Source: Kalaharituber pfeilii (lineage: Eukaryota; Ascomycota; Pezizomycetes; Pezizales; Pezizaceae). Taken from it: DNA of 11,658 nt. Each line of letters begins with the position of its first letter. The first letter of the stretch is position 1. The position numbers were made by a program, and so were the translations under genes. The stretch is taken from positions 1-11,658 of the forward strand of contig WHUZ01000329.1 of NCBI GenBank assembly GCA_015179045.1, read 5' to 3'. The notes under the pieces are model-generated. The model was not told the DNA's origin. It searched no databases and saw only the letters and a list, made by a program, of their open reading frames with translations. Shown here piece by piece: positions 1 to 8,925 of the stretch.

Positions 1-879
1 CTTAGCGTAACAGTCTTCTGCTGCTGATGATGCGAAGGTATGGTCATCTGAAACATAAATTGTCTTTAGGTTGAATCCGTATAGACTTTTGAAGGGTGTA
101 TAACCATGGGTTGATGTATGTGGTGAGTTGTAGGTGAACTCAGCTAGGGGTAGCCAAGTAGTACAATGGTTTTGACAATTGTGACAGAAGATACAGAGAT
201 ATTACTTCAACATGTGAATGGCTCTTTTGGAGAGTCTATTAGTCTGAGGATGATAGGCAGTGGAGAGTCGGAGCTTGATGTTAAGCTTGTTGTTGATCTC
301 TTTCTAGCATACAGAGGCAAATTGTAGTCCATAGTCACAGGTAATTGCTAGGGGTAGACTGTGGTGTCACTATATCTCATTGATATAAACAGATACAATG
401 TCAGTAGCTGTCTAAGTCATCTTAGCTAGTATATACTATTGTACTTGAGTAAACTGGTCAGTGATAACGAGAATAGCGTTGTAGCCTCCTAACTCTGGTA
501 GCTCTCCAACAAAGTCTATTGCGATTTCCTCGAAGGGTTTGATAACTGTAGGCATTGGGATGAGTTGTGTTCGGCATGGGTATCTGTCAGCTTTAGCCTT
601 TTGACAGTGAGCACAACTCGCAACGTAGTATTAGGTATCCTCCTTCCATCCATCCCAGTAGAAGTTCCGTGAGATTGTTTCATAAGTGCGGTGCACTTCT
701 CAGTAACCAGTAACATCAGAGTTATAGCATTGCTTCATGACTTCGGGTCTATATTCTTCTAGTACTACCAATAACCCGTCTTTTCTTCTTTCCAAGTTGT
801 TGACATTGATGCCATTAAGGTCATAGTCTCATTCGACAGGTTCTCCATTGATTAGAAATTGTCTGTCTTTGAGAAGTTG
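1..879 (-). pseudogene. pol (IN): Ty3 integrase, 3' truncated by window, catalytic Glu changed to Lys
   Basis: Integrase inserts the cDNA into the genome. The N-terminal HHCC zinc motif survives in part: the His of EVHRTYETI and the CAHC pair (604-615) are present, but the first His position is Tyr followed by a TGA. In the catalytic core the first Asp is IDF at 511-519, the second Asp is in CDYG at 328-339, and the third acidic residue, exactly 36 codons on (D-X35-E spacing), is AAA (Lys) at 226-228 in SKRA where the family has a Glu-Arg-Ala block. YHPQTNRLS and WLPLAEFTYN confirm the alignment. With Lys at the DDE Glu the enzyme would be dead even without the stops. The C-terminus lies beyond position 1. 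Confidence 0.93.
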
Positions 880-1444
880 TACTTCAAGTCCAGTGGGTTT
901 GTCGCCAGACCTTCTAGTTAATGCATCGGCCTTCCTGTTATCTACTCCTTTCCAATAGTGGATAAGGAAGTCAAACTTACATAATTTGATATACCAATTT
1001 ACTTATCGAGAGTTGAGTCTTTGCTTGGAGGTGAAGTATATGAGGCCATGAGGGTCAGTGTATATGTCGATGTAGATATCTTATAACTAGGTATGCCATT
1101 TGCGGAAACAGTCAACTATAGCAAGGAGTTCCTTATCGTGAATAGGATAGTTGCATTCCGCAAGGTTAAGAGCCTTGGAGTAGAAGTTGATAGGGTGAAG
1201 AGTCTTGACTTAGTTGGTAGTATGGTATTAGGAGAGTATGCCTGCAAGAGCTTGGTTGCTAGCGTCAGTCTCTATGATCATGAGTAGGGTATGGTTGTAC
1301 TACCGGAGTATTGGTGCAGACGTGAAGGCATTTTTTAATTTATTAAAGGAGTATTGCTGTGTCTCAGTCCAGGTAAACGGTACATTTCCAGTCAGTTGTG
1401 TTAGCAGTCGGGTTTTGGTGCTGTAATTCTGGATGAATTGGCGA
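880..1444 (-). pseudogene. pol (RH): Ty3 RNase H domain
   Basis: RNase H removes the RNA strand of the RNA:DNA hybrid. The domain follows RT after the connection segment YYRQFIQNYS. It shows ETDASNQALAGILS (first catalytic Asp, TDAS at 1258-1269), [13 protein letters not shown] (catalytic Glu, about 1120-1160), YTDPHGL (third Asp, family form TDHKNL, about 1040-1060) and KADALTRR at about 907-930, which ends the domain. Stops at expected Gln or Trp codons occur but no frameshift is seen: this domain and the integrase share one frame from about 1475 to the window edge. Confidence 0.92.
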
Positions 1445-2255
1445 TAGTACCTAAAAACTTTTGCACCTCTTTCTTCTTTGTTGGTATAGGCCTGTCAGCG
1501 ATAGCACTAAGTTTCTTCGGGTCCATTTTGATTTCTGATCTGTTGATAAGGTGGCCGAGGAACATGGTTTCTTTGATGTGGAATTCCGACTTCATAAGGT
1601 TGATGGCAAGTCCATGTTTGGCAAGCTTAGCCAGGACTTATTCTACTATCTTCTGGTGTTCCTGTTCGGTCGTTCCCCTATATATTAGTATGTCATCAAT
1701 GTACCAGACTACTCCATTGATGTCCTTCAGTATCTCGTCCATTATTTCTTGGAACGAGGCAGAGGCATTGATCAGTCTGAAGGGCATGACGATATATTTG
1801 AACAAGCCTTTCTTAGTGTTGAAGGCAGTCTTCTATTTATCGCCAGACTTGATTCTAATAAAGTAGTAGCCATTTTTAAGGTCTAATTTGGTAAACTATT
1901 TGGCTCCTTGAGTCTTTTTGAGGAGGTCGGTCATTAGTGATAGGGGGTATCAGTTCGGGATAGTAAGCTTATTAAGCTACTGATAGTCTACACATAACCA
2001 TAATGATCCATCCTTTTTTCTAAACAAAAAGTATCTGTGCACCAGCTGCTGATCGAGACCGTCTAATCTTCCTAGTAGGAAGGTGCTCTTCTAAGTATCT
2101 CTTCAGAGCTTCATCTTTCTCCCATATTATCTTATATATTAGGCTATTAGGTACTTTAATATTAGGGTCTTTAAGTGGGATTTCATGGTTCCAGGGTCTA
2201 TGAAGGGGTAAGCAGCGAGCCTATTCTTTGGAGAAAACTTTAGCATAATGGGAGT
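1445..2255 (-). pseudogene. pol (RT): Ty3 reverse transcriptase domain
   Basis: RT copies element RNA into DNA. Visible blocks in order are the entry segment WYSHYAKVFSKE and HRPWNHEIPLKD (about 2170-2255), IRRSRSAAGAQILFV (about 2020-2065), LCVDY then LNKLTI, FTKLDLKNGY with the first catalytic Asp at 1881-1883, VMPFRLINASASFQ at about 1750-1790 (family form VMPFGLTNAPASF), YIDD with the catalytic Asp pair at 1692-1703, and the thumb-linked KKEVQKFLG. One extra A in the A6 run near 2010 shifts the frame inside FV-KKDGS, and a short deletion near 1460 removes residues between FLG and YYRQF. Several TAG codons stand where Trp or Gln is expected. The catalytic Asp residues survive, but the protein cannot be made in one piece. 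Confidence 0.95.
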
Positions 2256-2429
2256 ACCATTTGCATGCATTAATCATTAGCAGTATATCCCTTTCCTCCC
2301 AAGATTCCTTATCTAAATCCAAGATAGAAACAGAAGGGAGATTAATAAGAGTACAAGGAATAGTTAAACTAGAAACATTATGAACCAAATGCCAATTAGG
2401 ACAATCTATCGAAAAAACCTCTTTCCAAC

Positions 2430-2790
2430 AATCAAGACAATTCTAATAAAAGTTTCCTATCACTCATGTCCAAATATTCCATATCCAAATCAAAAGTTCC
2501 GTCCATCTTATTACTACAGGAATCTAAAGCATTAAAGAAAGAAAAAGAAGTATTGACAACCATAGTTCCTCCTTTTAACAAAGATCTGTCACCCTGTCTA
2601 ACCCCAATAAGCTTTTCCCTTTTCTTCCATCCCAGTCTCTTTCCCCAATCTAATGACACATAAGAAGCAGATGCACCAATGTCAATGATCGCTCTGACTT
2701 TAAGATTGAGGTTTTTGAATTCAATGTCAGTAGCGAGGAGAAGGTGATATTCGGGAGCTTTGCCGAAGATACTGTCAGGGCTCCCTACTC
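2430..2790 (-). pseudogene. pol (PR): Ty3 aspartic protease domain, active site DTG changed to DIG
   Basis: The retropepsin-type protease cuts the Gag-Pol polyprotein. The active-site segment at 2672-2695 reads RAIIDIGAS where the family has D-T/S-G-A. The catalytic Asp (GAC) remains but the next codon is ATT (Ile), one C-to-T step from ACT (Thr). The frame is open from about 2780 (APEYHLLLATDIEFK) to a TGA near 2430, followed by a frameshift into the linker that leads to RT. The domain of about 110 residues has the usual length. Confidence 0.85.
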
Positions 2791-4987
2791 ATTTCTCGAC
2801 TCCGATTCCTCCTTGATATCTTCTCCATCCAAGTCTAGCTCAGTGATAGAGAGGGTGTCTCAGTTGGTTCGTCTTTGTTTGTTTTGCGGGGCTCTCTCTA
2901 TTTGGTTCTTGAGGGTCTTGGCAGTCTCCATATCTCGCTTTCGCTTATTGTCACCCTTGGGTTCATTGTATGTCTACTCTAACTAATAGTCCTTCTTTTC
3001 ATGACCTTTCTGTCTACATTTTCCACACTTTCCCCAAGCTCTTCAGTCTTGTTTGACCTGCGGCGGTATGCTGTCGTGGTTTCTTGGGTTCTGGGGTGTA
3101 TGGCGTACCGGGAGAGCAGAGGATGATTGGGGAGTTGAGGAGTTGGTGTTTTTTCATGAAGAGCCAAAGGAAGTTGAGGCAGATATAGTGGTAGCATACC
3201 CGGCGATCGAAATAGTAAGTAGCTTGAACTCCTTCCAGTTCGTCATCACCTAAGAGTATCCTGCTATTAGATTCTAGACTTGAATATTGAGATTTCGCAT
3301 TACGATGGCGATGAGGGCTTGGTCTGGTACTTTGGCAAGCCAGTTGAGCTCATCGATTTCTGTGAAGAAGTCAATAATAGTTCTGGTATGCTTTACCTTT
3401 TGGAGTTTTTGCACAGCTTTGGCGGTTTCCTGCAGATTAGAGTATGCGGCCCGAATGAGTGCTTCAGCTTCTATCCAGGTCGCTACTGTATCCTTAGTAT
3501 CTTGCCACCAGTCTGATGCTTTTCCCTCCATACATTGGGTAAGCAGGTCAAGTCTAAGTTGGTTGCTGTCAGCTTCAGTTATCCAGAAATATGATTGGAG
3601 CTAGTGGAAAAAATCGTTCACTTTGTCCCATCTTCCGTTGAAGGTTGGTATGTTGACTCAGAGTGGGACTTTTGGTTCTTGCTGAGGCAGAAAGGGATCT
3701 CTCAGTGGGGGAGGTCATCGTCTACCGAGAGGAGGCCCACCACCATCGCCACCACGAGAATCTGGAGGGGAAGGTAGACTACCACCAGAAGGAGCTGGAG
3801 GTAGAGTAGGAAGCATTTCAGAGGGTGTCTTCTTCTTGTCCTGGGCATATAAAAAGTGCAGGATCTGGTCCAACGTGTTGCCCATGGTGTTTATATTGCT
3901 GATGAGAGGGTTTAGTTCACCCAGGAAAAAATCTTCGAGCTCAGCTTTTTGTCGAAGGAGAATATCATTGAATTGGATGCTTTGGTTATTCAATGCATCA
4001 TTGAATTGGGTGGCTTGAGCTATGACGACAGTATCAAACCTGTTCCCCAGAGCTGTCAGGTTAGTTAGCGTGGTCTCATTATCCGCCTGTCTCTGAGCTG
4101 TGAATTGGTTAGTCAGGTTTATGACTCCTGTTAGTGCTTGTTGGGCCTCCAATTGGGCATGCTCTACAGTCTCTTTGAGTTTGTTGGCGGTCTCGTTCGC
4201 TACTCTCCGTATTTCCTTCTTCTTCGGTATCTCCTCATATAGTGCTGGAGAGCAATCGGTGGGGCCTGAAGATTGGGTGGCAGTTTTGGCCGTAGAAGCT
4301 ACAGGTTTGGTTGTTGAGGGGTAGGTTTGGCCACTGAGGGGGTAGGTTTAGCCCTTTCTTTTCCCTTAGCACTAGATGATTCTTCTAACTTCTCTATAAT
4401 TGCTCGAGATAGGGAAGCTGTGGGGTGCGGCGACTGGAGAAGTGGGTGCTACTGGGGTGCAGGCTACAAGGTTTCCACCCTGAAGTAGTGAGTCCCATAG
4501 CTCATCCCGAGTGTTACATATGATGGAGTATAGGCAATATAGTGCTGCAGTTGCGAGTGTATTGCCGTGAGTTGCCCGTGGGGCCTTGCCTGTACTTTCT
4601 GAGCTCTCAGAATGACGGTATCCATGTTATCCTTATCATCGCTATGGTATTGAGGAGATGGTAGGTGGAGATTGTGAATGGGTCAGTTATGAGGGGGGTA
4701 GTGACGTCTATCGAGTCATCTAGTGAGGCTGCGGAAGCCATTTCTTAGACAAGTCTGGCTCTTTGCATGGGAGAGAGATGCGAGCAAGTAATATTTAGCT
4801 CTCGGCGTGTGGTATTTAGCTGTGATACCAACTAGCGGATGTGATCGTCGGTAGCTAGTCAGAGCTGGTGGCTCTCGTTAACCTCTTGCCACAAAAATTC
4901 AACATCAGCATAAAGTTGTTCTTGCTGCAATTGCTGTGATGCAAGCTTGTTGTGGTAGAAGTTAACCTGCTCTCTTAGTTCTTGCAT
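2760..4987 (-). pseudogene. gag: Ty3 Gag (capsid/nucleocapsid), degraded
   Basis: Gag forms the virus-like particle that packages the element RNA. The first intact in-frame ATG is at 4987 (MQELREQVNFYHNKL). A second in-frame ATG in a better context (AAGAAATGG) is at 4741, with three stops between them, each explained by CGA to TGA, CAG to TAG or CAA to TAA. There follow a Pro/Ser/Thr/Ala-rich linker (about 4260-4480), a long Gln/Asn-rich probable coiled coil (about 3860-4220), a retrotransposon capsid domain (about 3260-3650; NGRWDKVNDFF and MEGKASDWWQDTKD, recalling the Retrotrans_gag family) and a zinc knuckle at 2986-3027. Frameshifts near 4640, 4580, 4430, 4300 and 3180 break the frame. 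The exact start and the gag/pol junction are uncertain. Confidence 0.85.
2986..3027 (-). other. Gag zinc knuckle, last Cys changed to Tyr
   Basis: The residues are CGKCRQKGHEKKDY. The spacing C-X2-C-X4-H-X4-C is exact, but the fourth ligand is TAT (Tyr) where TGT (Cys) is expected, and a TAG follows directly. TGT to TAT is a CpA to TpA change on the opposite strand. The knuckle normally binds element RNA; without its fourth ligand it would be expected to lose zinc binding. Confidence 0.85.
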
Positions 4988-5090
4988 ATGGGTTAATAGA
5001 TTATGGTCGTCAGCAATTATCAGGCATACAATTAATATGATCAGGAGTAGGATGTGGAGTATGGGGGTAAATAGAAGTTGAGCAGTATAA
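4988..5090 (-). other. 5' untranslated leader of the Ty3 element
   Basis: About 100 bp separate the LTR end from the first intact gag ATG. The bases directly after the LTR read TTATACTGCTCAACTTC on the minus strand. They do not begin with TGG, so no ordinary tRNA primer-binding site is recognisable. The gag frame is open back to the LTR, so gag may once have started further upstream at a codon now lost. Confidence 0.5.
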
Positions 5091-5396
5091 TGTTAGGCCA
5101 GATGCTTCAATGTTGCTAAGTGATAGCAGTCCGGTATGAATGATATGGCTAAAGGTGAGCGATGAAGAAGAGTAGGCAAAAGATACGTGATAGACGTAGA
5201 ATTCAAATGAAACTTAGGACACCGCTAGTATCTTAATTCTTTATAACTAACGGTGGAAGCTGGGGCCTTATATACTAAGTACCCGTCATACATGACTCGT
5301 TAATAATTAATAACATGACTATAATATAACAATACCATCTCGTAAAATAGATAAGTAAATATAGAAATAGTAATATAATAGAAACATATGATAACA
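5091..5396 (-). repeat. 5' LTR of the Ty3/gypsy element (306 bp)
   Basis: The segment lies just upstream of gag in the element's direction. Read on the minus strand it begins TGTTATCATATG and ends CCTAACA, giving the TG...CA ends of an LTR within a 5-bp inverted repeat TGTTA/TAACA. It has a clear TATA box near its middle. The matching 3' LTR is outside the window, so the ends are set from the inverted repeat and not from an LTR-to-LTR comparison. The base pairs flanking it at 5397-5401 (TAGAT) would be the target-site duplication if the other end shows the same five bases. Confidence 0.82.
5266..5274 (-). promoter_or_regulatory. TATA box in the Ty3 LTR
   Basis: The minus strand reads TATATAAGG about 120 bp into the LTR, followed by a GC-richer stretch (CCCCAGCTTCC). 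This is the usual place for the LTR core promoter, so the transcript would start some 30 bp further on, inside the LTR. Confidence 0.6.
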
Positions 5397-6550
5397 TAGA
5401 TCCCCTTTTCAAAACCAATAAGCAAGTGAAGTATTATCTATGTTGCAACTGTGTATTATTAGTAGAGGTATTGTAAGCAATACTGGTTGCTTTGTAAGTA
5501 CTGTGCATGTATTAGTGTAGTGTACATACAAGAACCGACACATATGTCTGTGAGGTAACTACCAAACAACTAAAGTGTACTGCAGCTCACCTAGTATTGA
5601 TCAGATACATCTTAGTAAGTCTTATAATGGCACGGAGTGGTACCTTCCTGATATTCAGTAGGTCTTTACCTTTAGCTATAACACTTACCAGATGCAGATC
5701 ATAGTATAGTTTTGCTTAAATATTCATGCTCTGGCTAATTTTACTACTAGCTACAATACATAGAAGATACAGCTCATATAGTTCTAATACTATATGGCCA
5801 ATAGCCTCCAAGTATATCATTGCTAAACAATCATATTAATATTAATACATACTAGTATATTTATTAATATTAGTTTTTACAAATTTTAGGTATGTATTCT
5901 TATGATCATACTCTTTTTATTATATATATATCCTTATTATTTTCTGTTATTTGTAGTATAGTTCATTAATATTCTCATTATAGTATATGATTTCATTATA
6001 TTATTTTATTCTATTTTCGAGTACCTTATTGCTTTAGGCTACTTTATTGTTCAATTTCATTCATTTTCTTGAGTCACTCTTTTTGTTATATATGCTTACT
6101 ATTTTTTATCTTTTATAGTATAGTTTATCTACAAGAAAATTTTTCACATCCCAAGACATTATATGCATCAGACATACTAATACCATGGGATATCAACTGT
6201 TCTACACAGTGACATACCCTTTTTACATACAGGATCCAGATGCTACTCTGAATCAGCTTACCTCTGCAATGGAGGAGTATTTACCATAGCTTCCAACAAT
6301 TGGTATTTTTTATATTATACATTACGAATTTAGAAGTATATTAATAATTACAACTTAAACAACCCTATATTATCAAGTGTAGCAGTAAAGTGTCTTTGTT
6401 CTGAACTACAACTCAATTTTGCCTCTATTCTTAATAATAGCTTCAATCAGATTATATTCTTAACTATATATTAAATTCATCAATATTCTCAACATTCTGA
6501 CATAAACTATATTATATTACTGAAGTAGAAATTTCTTATAAATATAGCAT
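5397..6550. other. AT-rich intergenic DNA, no gene recognised
   Basis: No open frame with recognisable protein character was found on either strand. The sequence is strongly AT-rich, with many TA steps, as expected for old RIP-damaged repeats. Small items include a short hairpin (GTATTG-TAAG-CAATAC near 5467-5484) and a 34-codon + strand open frame at 6185-6289 after a TACTAAT-like motif. Neither has enough support to be called functional. Confidence 0.6.
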
Positions 6551-6678
6551 GTTGGATATCTAACCTTGGAAATGTTAGATCTTCTTCTCAATGTACGCTA
6601 TCTTTTACAGTGCTATAGAATGTTCTATTAATATAAGTATTATAGGAGTCCCAAAATATGAAATTTTAGATATCCAAC
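6551..6678. mobile_element. 128-bp MITE-like element or short solo LTR
   Basis: The segment begins GTTGGATATCTAA and ends TTAGATATCCAAC, a perfect 13-bp terminal inverted repeat. It is flanked on both sides by GCAT (6547-6550 and 6679-6682), which fits a 4-bp target-site duplication. The interior is AT-rich and non-coding. Taking one more base on the left gives TGTTGG, which also resembles the start of a copia-type LTR, so a very short solo LTR with a damaged right end is the alternative. The family cannot be named from one copy. Confidence 0.6.
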
Positions 6679-7138
6679 GCATGCAGGAAGCATAGGTTTG
6701 TGCCTGATTTTCAGTCCAATGTAGTAGTTACTAATGCAAACTTTTATAAATATAATAAATGATATTATACTTATAGTCACTTAGATATCTATTTTTGCCT
6801 CTTATTCACAATATAGTATACTTTTAATATAATACATAAAGACTAAGAAATATTGAACAATCATGAAAGTAAGAAATAGTAATAAAGAAGAAGGAAACAA
6901 GTAGAAAGCAATATAAAGCAGACACAGGACATGGTTTCACTATTAGTTTGTAGAGAATAAGACATTAAACAACCAGAGACAAGAGATAATTGAGAACAAG
7001 AGAAAAAAAAGACATATTAGAGAGCATGCAGAGAAAAGAAGGTGATAGAGATAAAGAAATTAAAAAGATGGGAATAGCTAGGAAAGCAAAGCTGAGAGAA
7101 CAAGGCCTGATACAATGTGTTAGTATAGTACACTAGTC
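6679..7138. other. Intergenic DNA with a purine-rich tract
   Basis: No gene is seen. From about 6840 to 7110 the + strand is markedly rich in A and G, with repeated AAGAA, GAGA and AAAGA runs, so the minus strand is a pyrimidine tract. It lies just downstream of the end of decayed gene B and could be its 3' flank. Confidence 0.5.
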
Positions 7139-7426
7139 CTAATGCTGCATATCCTACTCATTGGAGGTATCACTTTGAGCTAAGATTGCCTGTTGTATAG
7201 TAGTAGGCTGGTACCTACAGAGGCAGCGATTGAACAGCCACTCTCTTAACTCTATCTTATACTGATCTATATCACCCACTATACTATATACTACCATTTT
7301 CTAGTCTATAGGCCTTGTTTTTTTAGAAAAGCTGATCCTTCACCTCTGCCTGAATATTCACTTTAATGAGATTTTAGAACTAGTCTGAATGGTTCTCCGA
7401 GACCTTAATAAGGCGGTCATAAATAG

Positions 7427-7474
7427 CTTATTACATGTTAGTAACTCTCCTTATAATATTGGATTTGTACTTAC
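7427..7474 (-). other. Intron 3 of gene B (48 bp), non-standard acceptor
   Basis: The donor is GTAAGT and a textbook branch site TACTAAC lies at 7437-7443. The acceptor would be AAG (7427-7429). Removing the 48 bp keeps the frame and eliminates two consecutive TAA codons. The AAG acceptor is unusual and may itself be mutated. Confidence 0.5.
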
Positions 7475-7911
7475 AAAAGGCAGTTTCAAATTTGAACTCA
7501 ATACAGTTTTAGTTGAAAGTTTCAAGACTTTATACCTTTAGACAATACTATATCATATAAGCAACTAGGCAGATAAATTCTTTATTTATTCTATTCAAGA
7601 ATTCAAGGTCAATATTGCCCTGCATTTTTGTATCCATAAAGTACTTGTTTCAGATTAATTTCACAATCTTTTCAGCAATGAACTGATTTTCTATCCCCCA
7701 TAAGAGTAAGTATTGGTTCAACCACTTGTCACATCAGAGTACCTACTATATAATATGTCTCCTCACATATGAAATGGTCATGGAGTAGCAACTCTGTCAC
7801 TTTGGTAGCTTGTATCTCTGCTAAGAGATAGTTAAGTCTGTACAAATTTATTACTGTATCTCGGTATTCATATACTAACTGTGATCTTACTTTCAAATAA
7901 ATGCTCTTGAG

Positions 7912-7966
7912 CTATTGGATGTTAGCAATCATACTAGTCCTATTAGAATAAAATATATTGACTTAC
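7912..7966 (-). other. Intron 2 of gene B (55 bp)
   Basis: The donor GTAAGT follows GAT TCA TAT, a branch site TGCTAAC sits close to the acceptor CAATAG, and removal joins the long frames around it in phase 0. The donor, branch site and acceptor together are the best splice evidence in the window. Confidence 0.72.
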
Positions 7967-8344
7967 ATATGAATCAATGAGTTTAGTTTTAATCTTATAC
8001 TCACATAGCTTATCCTGAGCTATTATCCATAATTCTTCAAGCATGTCTACTACTTTACCAGCACTTAATAATGGACAATCAAAAAGTGTTAAATTCCTAA
8101 CAATCTCCTCTGCTTAGATTACTAACTCTTGATATGTAGTGGGAATGCTATAGAATACTCGAGATTAGACTTCTCTATGAGTTTGTTATTGAATTGGATT
8201 GCGAGAGTCAATCTCTGTTTCAGAATCTTATTGAGATTCCTCTGTGTCGGATTCTAGCTTCTCTTCGTTGTCAAGATCCTAACTTAGCTTCTCTATATCC
8301 TGGTTTCTACTATTATTACTTGGATTATGTTCATCCAGAATTAT

Positions 8345-8399
8345 CTATCAAATAAGTGAGTTTAAGGATTCCCTAAAAGATAGAGTATTTTAAACTTAC
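8345..8399 (-). other. Intron 1 of gene B (55 bp)
   Basis: The donor is GTAAGT directly after codons GCA CAG and the acceptor is GATAG before ATAATTCTGG. Removing it joins two open segments in phase 0. The length matches intron 2 exactly. No strong branch site is seen. Confidence 0.55.
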
Positions 8400-8558
8400 C
8401 TGTGCAATTATTCTTTTACCTGTAGTCTTATTGACTATAATACGAACCGTCGATTTTAGTACTATCTTCAAAGAAGATTGTCACTTCTTAGACTTCCCCA
8501 CTAGTATACTATCATTATTTGTCTTAGCTCTCCTTTTAGTCCATGTACTGCTAGATAT

Positions 8559-8690
8559 TTTAGATATTGAATAAAGTTTAGTAGCAGATGCGAAGAAAAG
8601 AGAAGAATAATAAGATGCAGATAGAGACTGAGTAGAATGAGTAAAGTACAAGAAAAAAAATGGAGGATTATGAATTAAGGAAGCTATATA
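8559..8690 (-). promoter_or_regulatory. Pyrimidine-rich leader upstream of gene B
   Basis: The minus strand just before the putative start is a C/T-rich tract with TTCTTCTC, CTCAGTCTC and CTTTTCTTC runs. Such tracts are common between promoter and start codon in filamentous fungi. This supports gene B starting near 8558 and not continuing upstream into gene A. Confidence 0.4.
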
Positions 8691-8795
8691 TTACTTGATA
8701 TATCTTTCAGTTTCTCTTATGTCCATCAAAATTCTACTATCGGTGTATGTATTCTTAGTCTAGAGATAGGTTAGTAGACATCTTTAGTTGAAAGT

Positions 8796-8925
8796 TCATG
8801 AGATCCTATCACTGTACATTGTATCTGTCAGGCGACATAGTTAGTTCTCATAAGAGAAGCTCATAAGATTATATTATCTATATATTGTATCAGTCTGCCA
8901 ATGCACTAGGTTCTCATGTGGGAAG
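8796..8925. repeat. Degenerate tandem repeat, two copies of about 65 bp
   Basis: Copy 1 (8796-8859) and copy 2 (8860-8925) share TTGTATC, GGTTCTCAT-like and GAAG-ending blocks in the same order, with roughly 70 percent identity by eye. Copy 2 is followed at once by GTATATAAATATTTC on the + strand, a TATA-like motif. The repeat lies between the two decayed genes. It may be upstream repeats of a promoter or a remnant of an LTR. Confidence 0.55.

Larger units (their letters stand above)
1..5396 (-). mobile_element. Ty3/gypsy LTR retrotransposon, RIP-degraded, 3' end outside window
   Basis: On the minus strand the domains run LTR, Gag with a CCHC knuckle, aspartic protease, reverse transcriptase, RNase H, integrase. 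This order is diagnostic of Ty3/gypsy. The integrase is cut by the left edge, so its C-terminus, the polypurine tract and the 3' LTR lie outside. The coding sequence holds many in-frame TAG, TAA and TGA codons at places where Gln, Trp or Arg is expected, together with several frameshifts (near 1460, 2010, 2420, 2760, 3180, 4300, 4430, 4580 and 4640). CAG to TAG and CAA to TAA are CpA to TpA on the coding strand, and TGG to TAG is the same change on the other strand, so both strands were hit. The element is non-autonomous and old. Confidence 0.95.
7139..8558 (-). pseudogene. Gene B: RIP-decayed four-exon gene, family not recognised
   Basis: The minus strand carries an interrupted coding sequence in exons 8558-8400, 8344-7967, 7911-7475 and 7426-7139, about 420 residues. 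Exons 1 and 2 are whole numbers of codons (53 and 126) and join in phase. In-frame stops are mostly TAG or TAA, consistent with mutated Gln or Trp codons. Frameshifts lie near 7720 and 7265. The putative start at 8556-8558 is ATA, one step from ATG. The protein starts with a basic segment (TWTKRRAKT), then has an acidic, Ser/Glu/Gln-rich stretch (about residues 60-95), a helical-looking middle (AGKVVDMLEELWIIAQDKL, YRLNYLLAEIQATK) and a C-terminal part with REWLFNRCLCRYQP. I recognise no domain. RIP damage implies it was multicopy, perhaps carried by a mobile element. It could also join gene A as one unit. Confidence 0.62.

Noticed and set aside
1438..1866. 142-codon open frame on the + strand
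   Set aside because: It lies opposite the reverse transcriptase, which carries clear family motifs on the minus strand. It is a shadow frame.
4819..4830. TGGTATCACAGC on the minus strand, resembling an initiator-Met tRNA primer-binding site
   Set aside because: It lies inside the extended gag frame (codons for Leu-Val-Ser-Gln), 260 bp from the LTR end, with no LTR terminus next to it.
6185..6289. 34-codon + strand open frame beginning MGYQLFYTVTYPF
   Set aside because: It is too short, has no homology I recognise and lies in old AT-rich DNA. A nearby TACTAAT and CAG hint at splicing but no partner exon was found.
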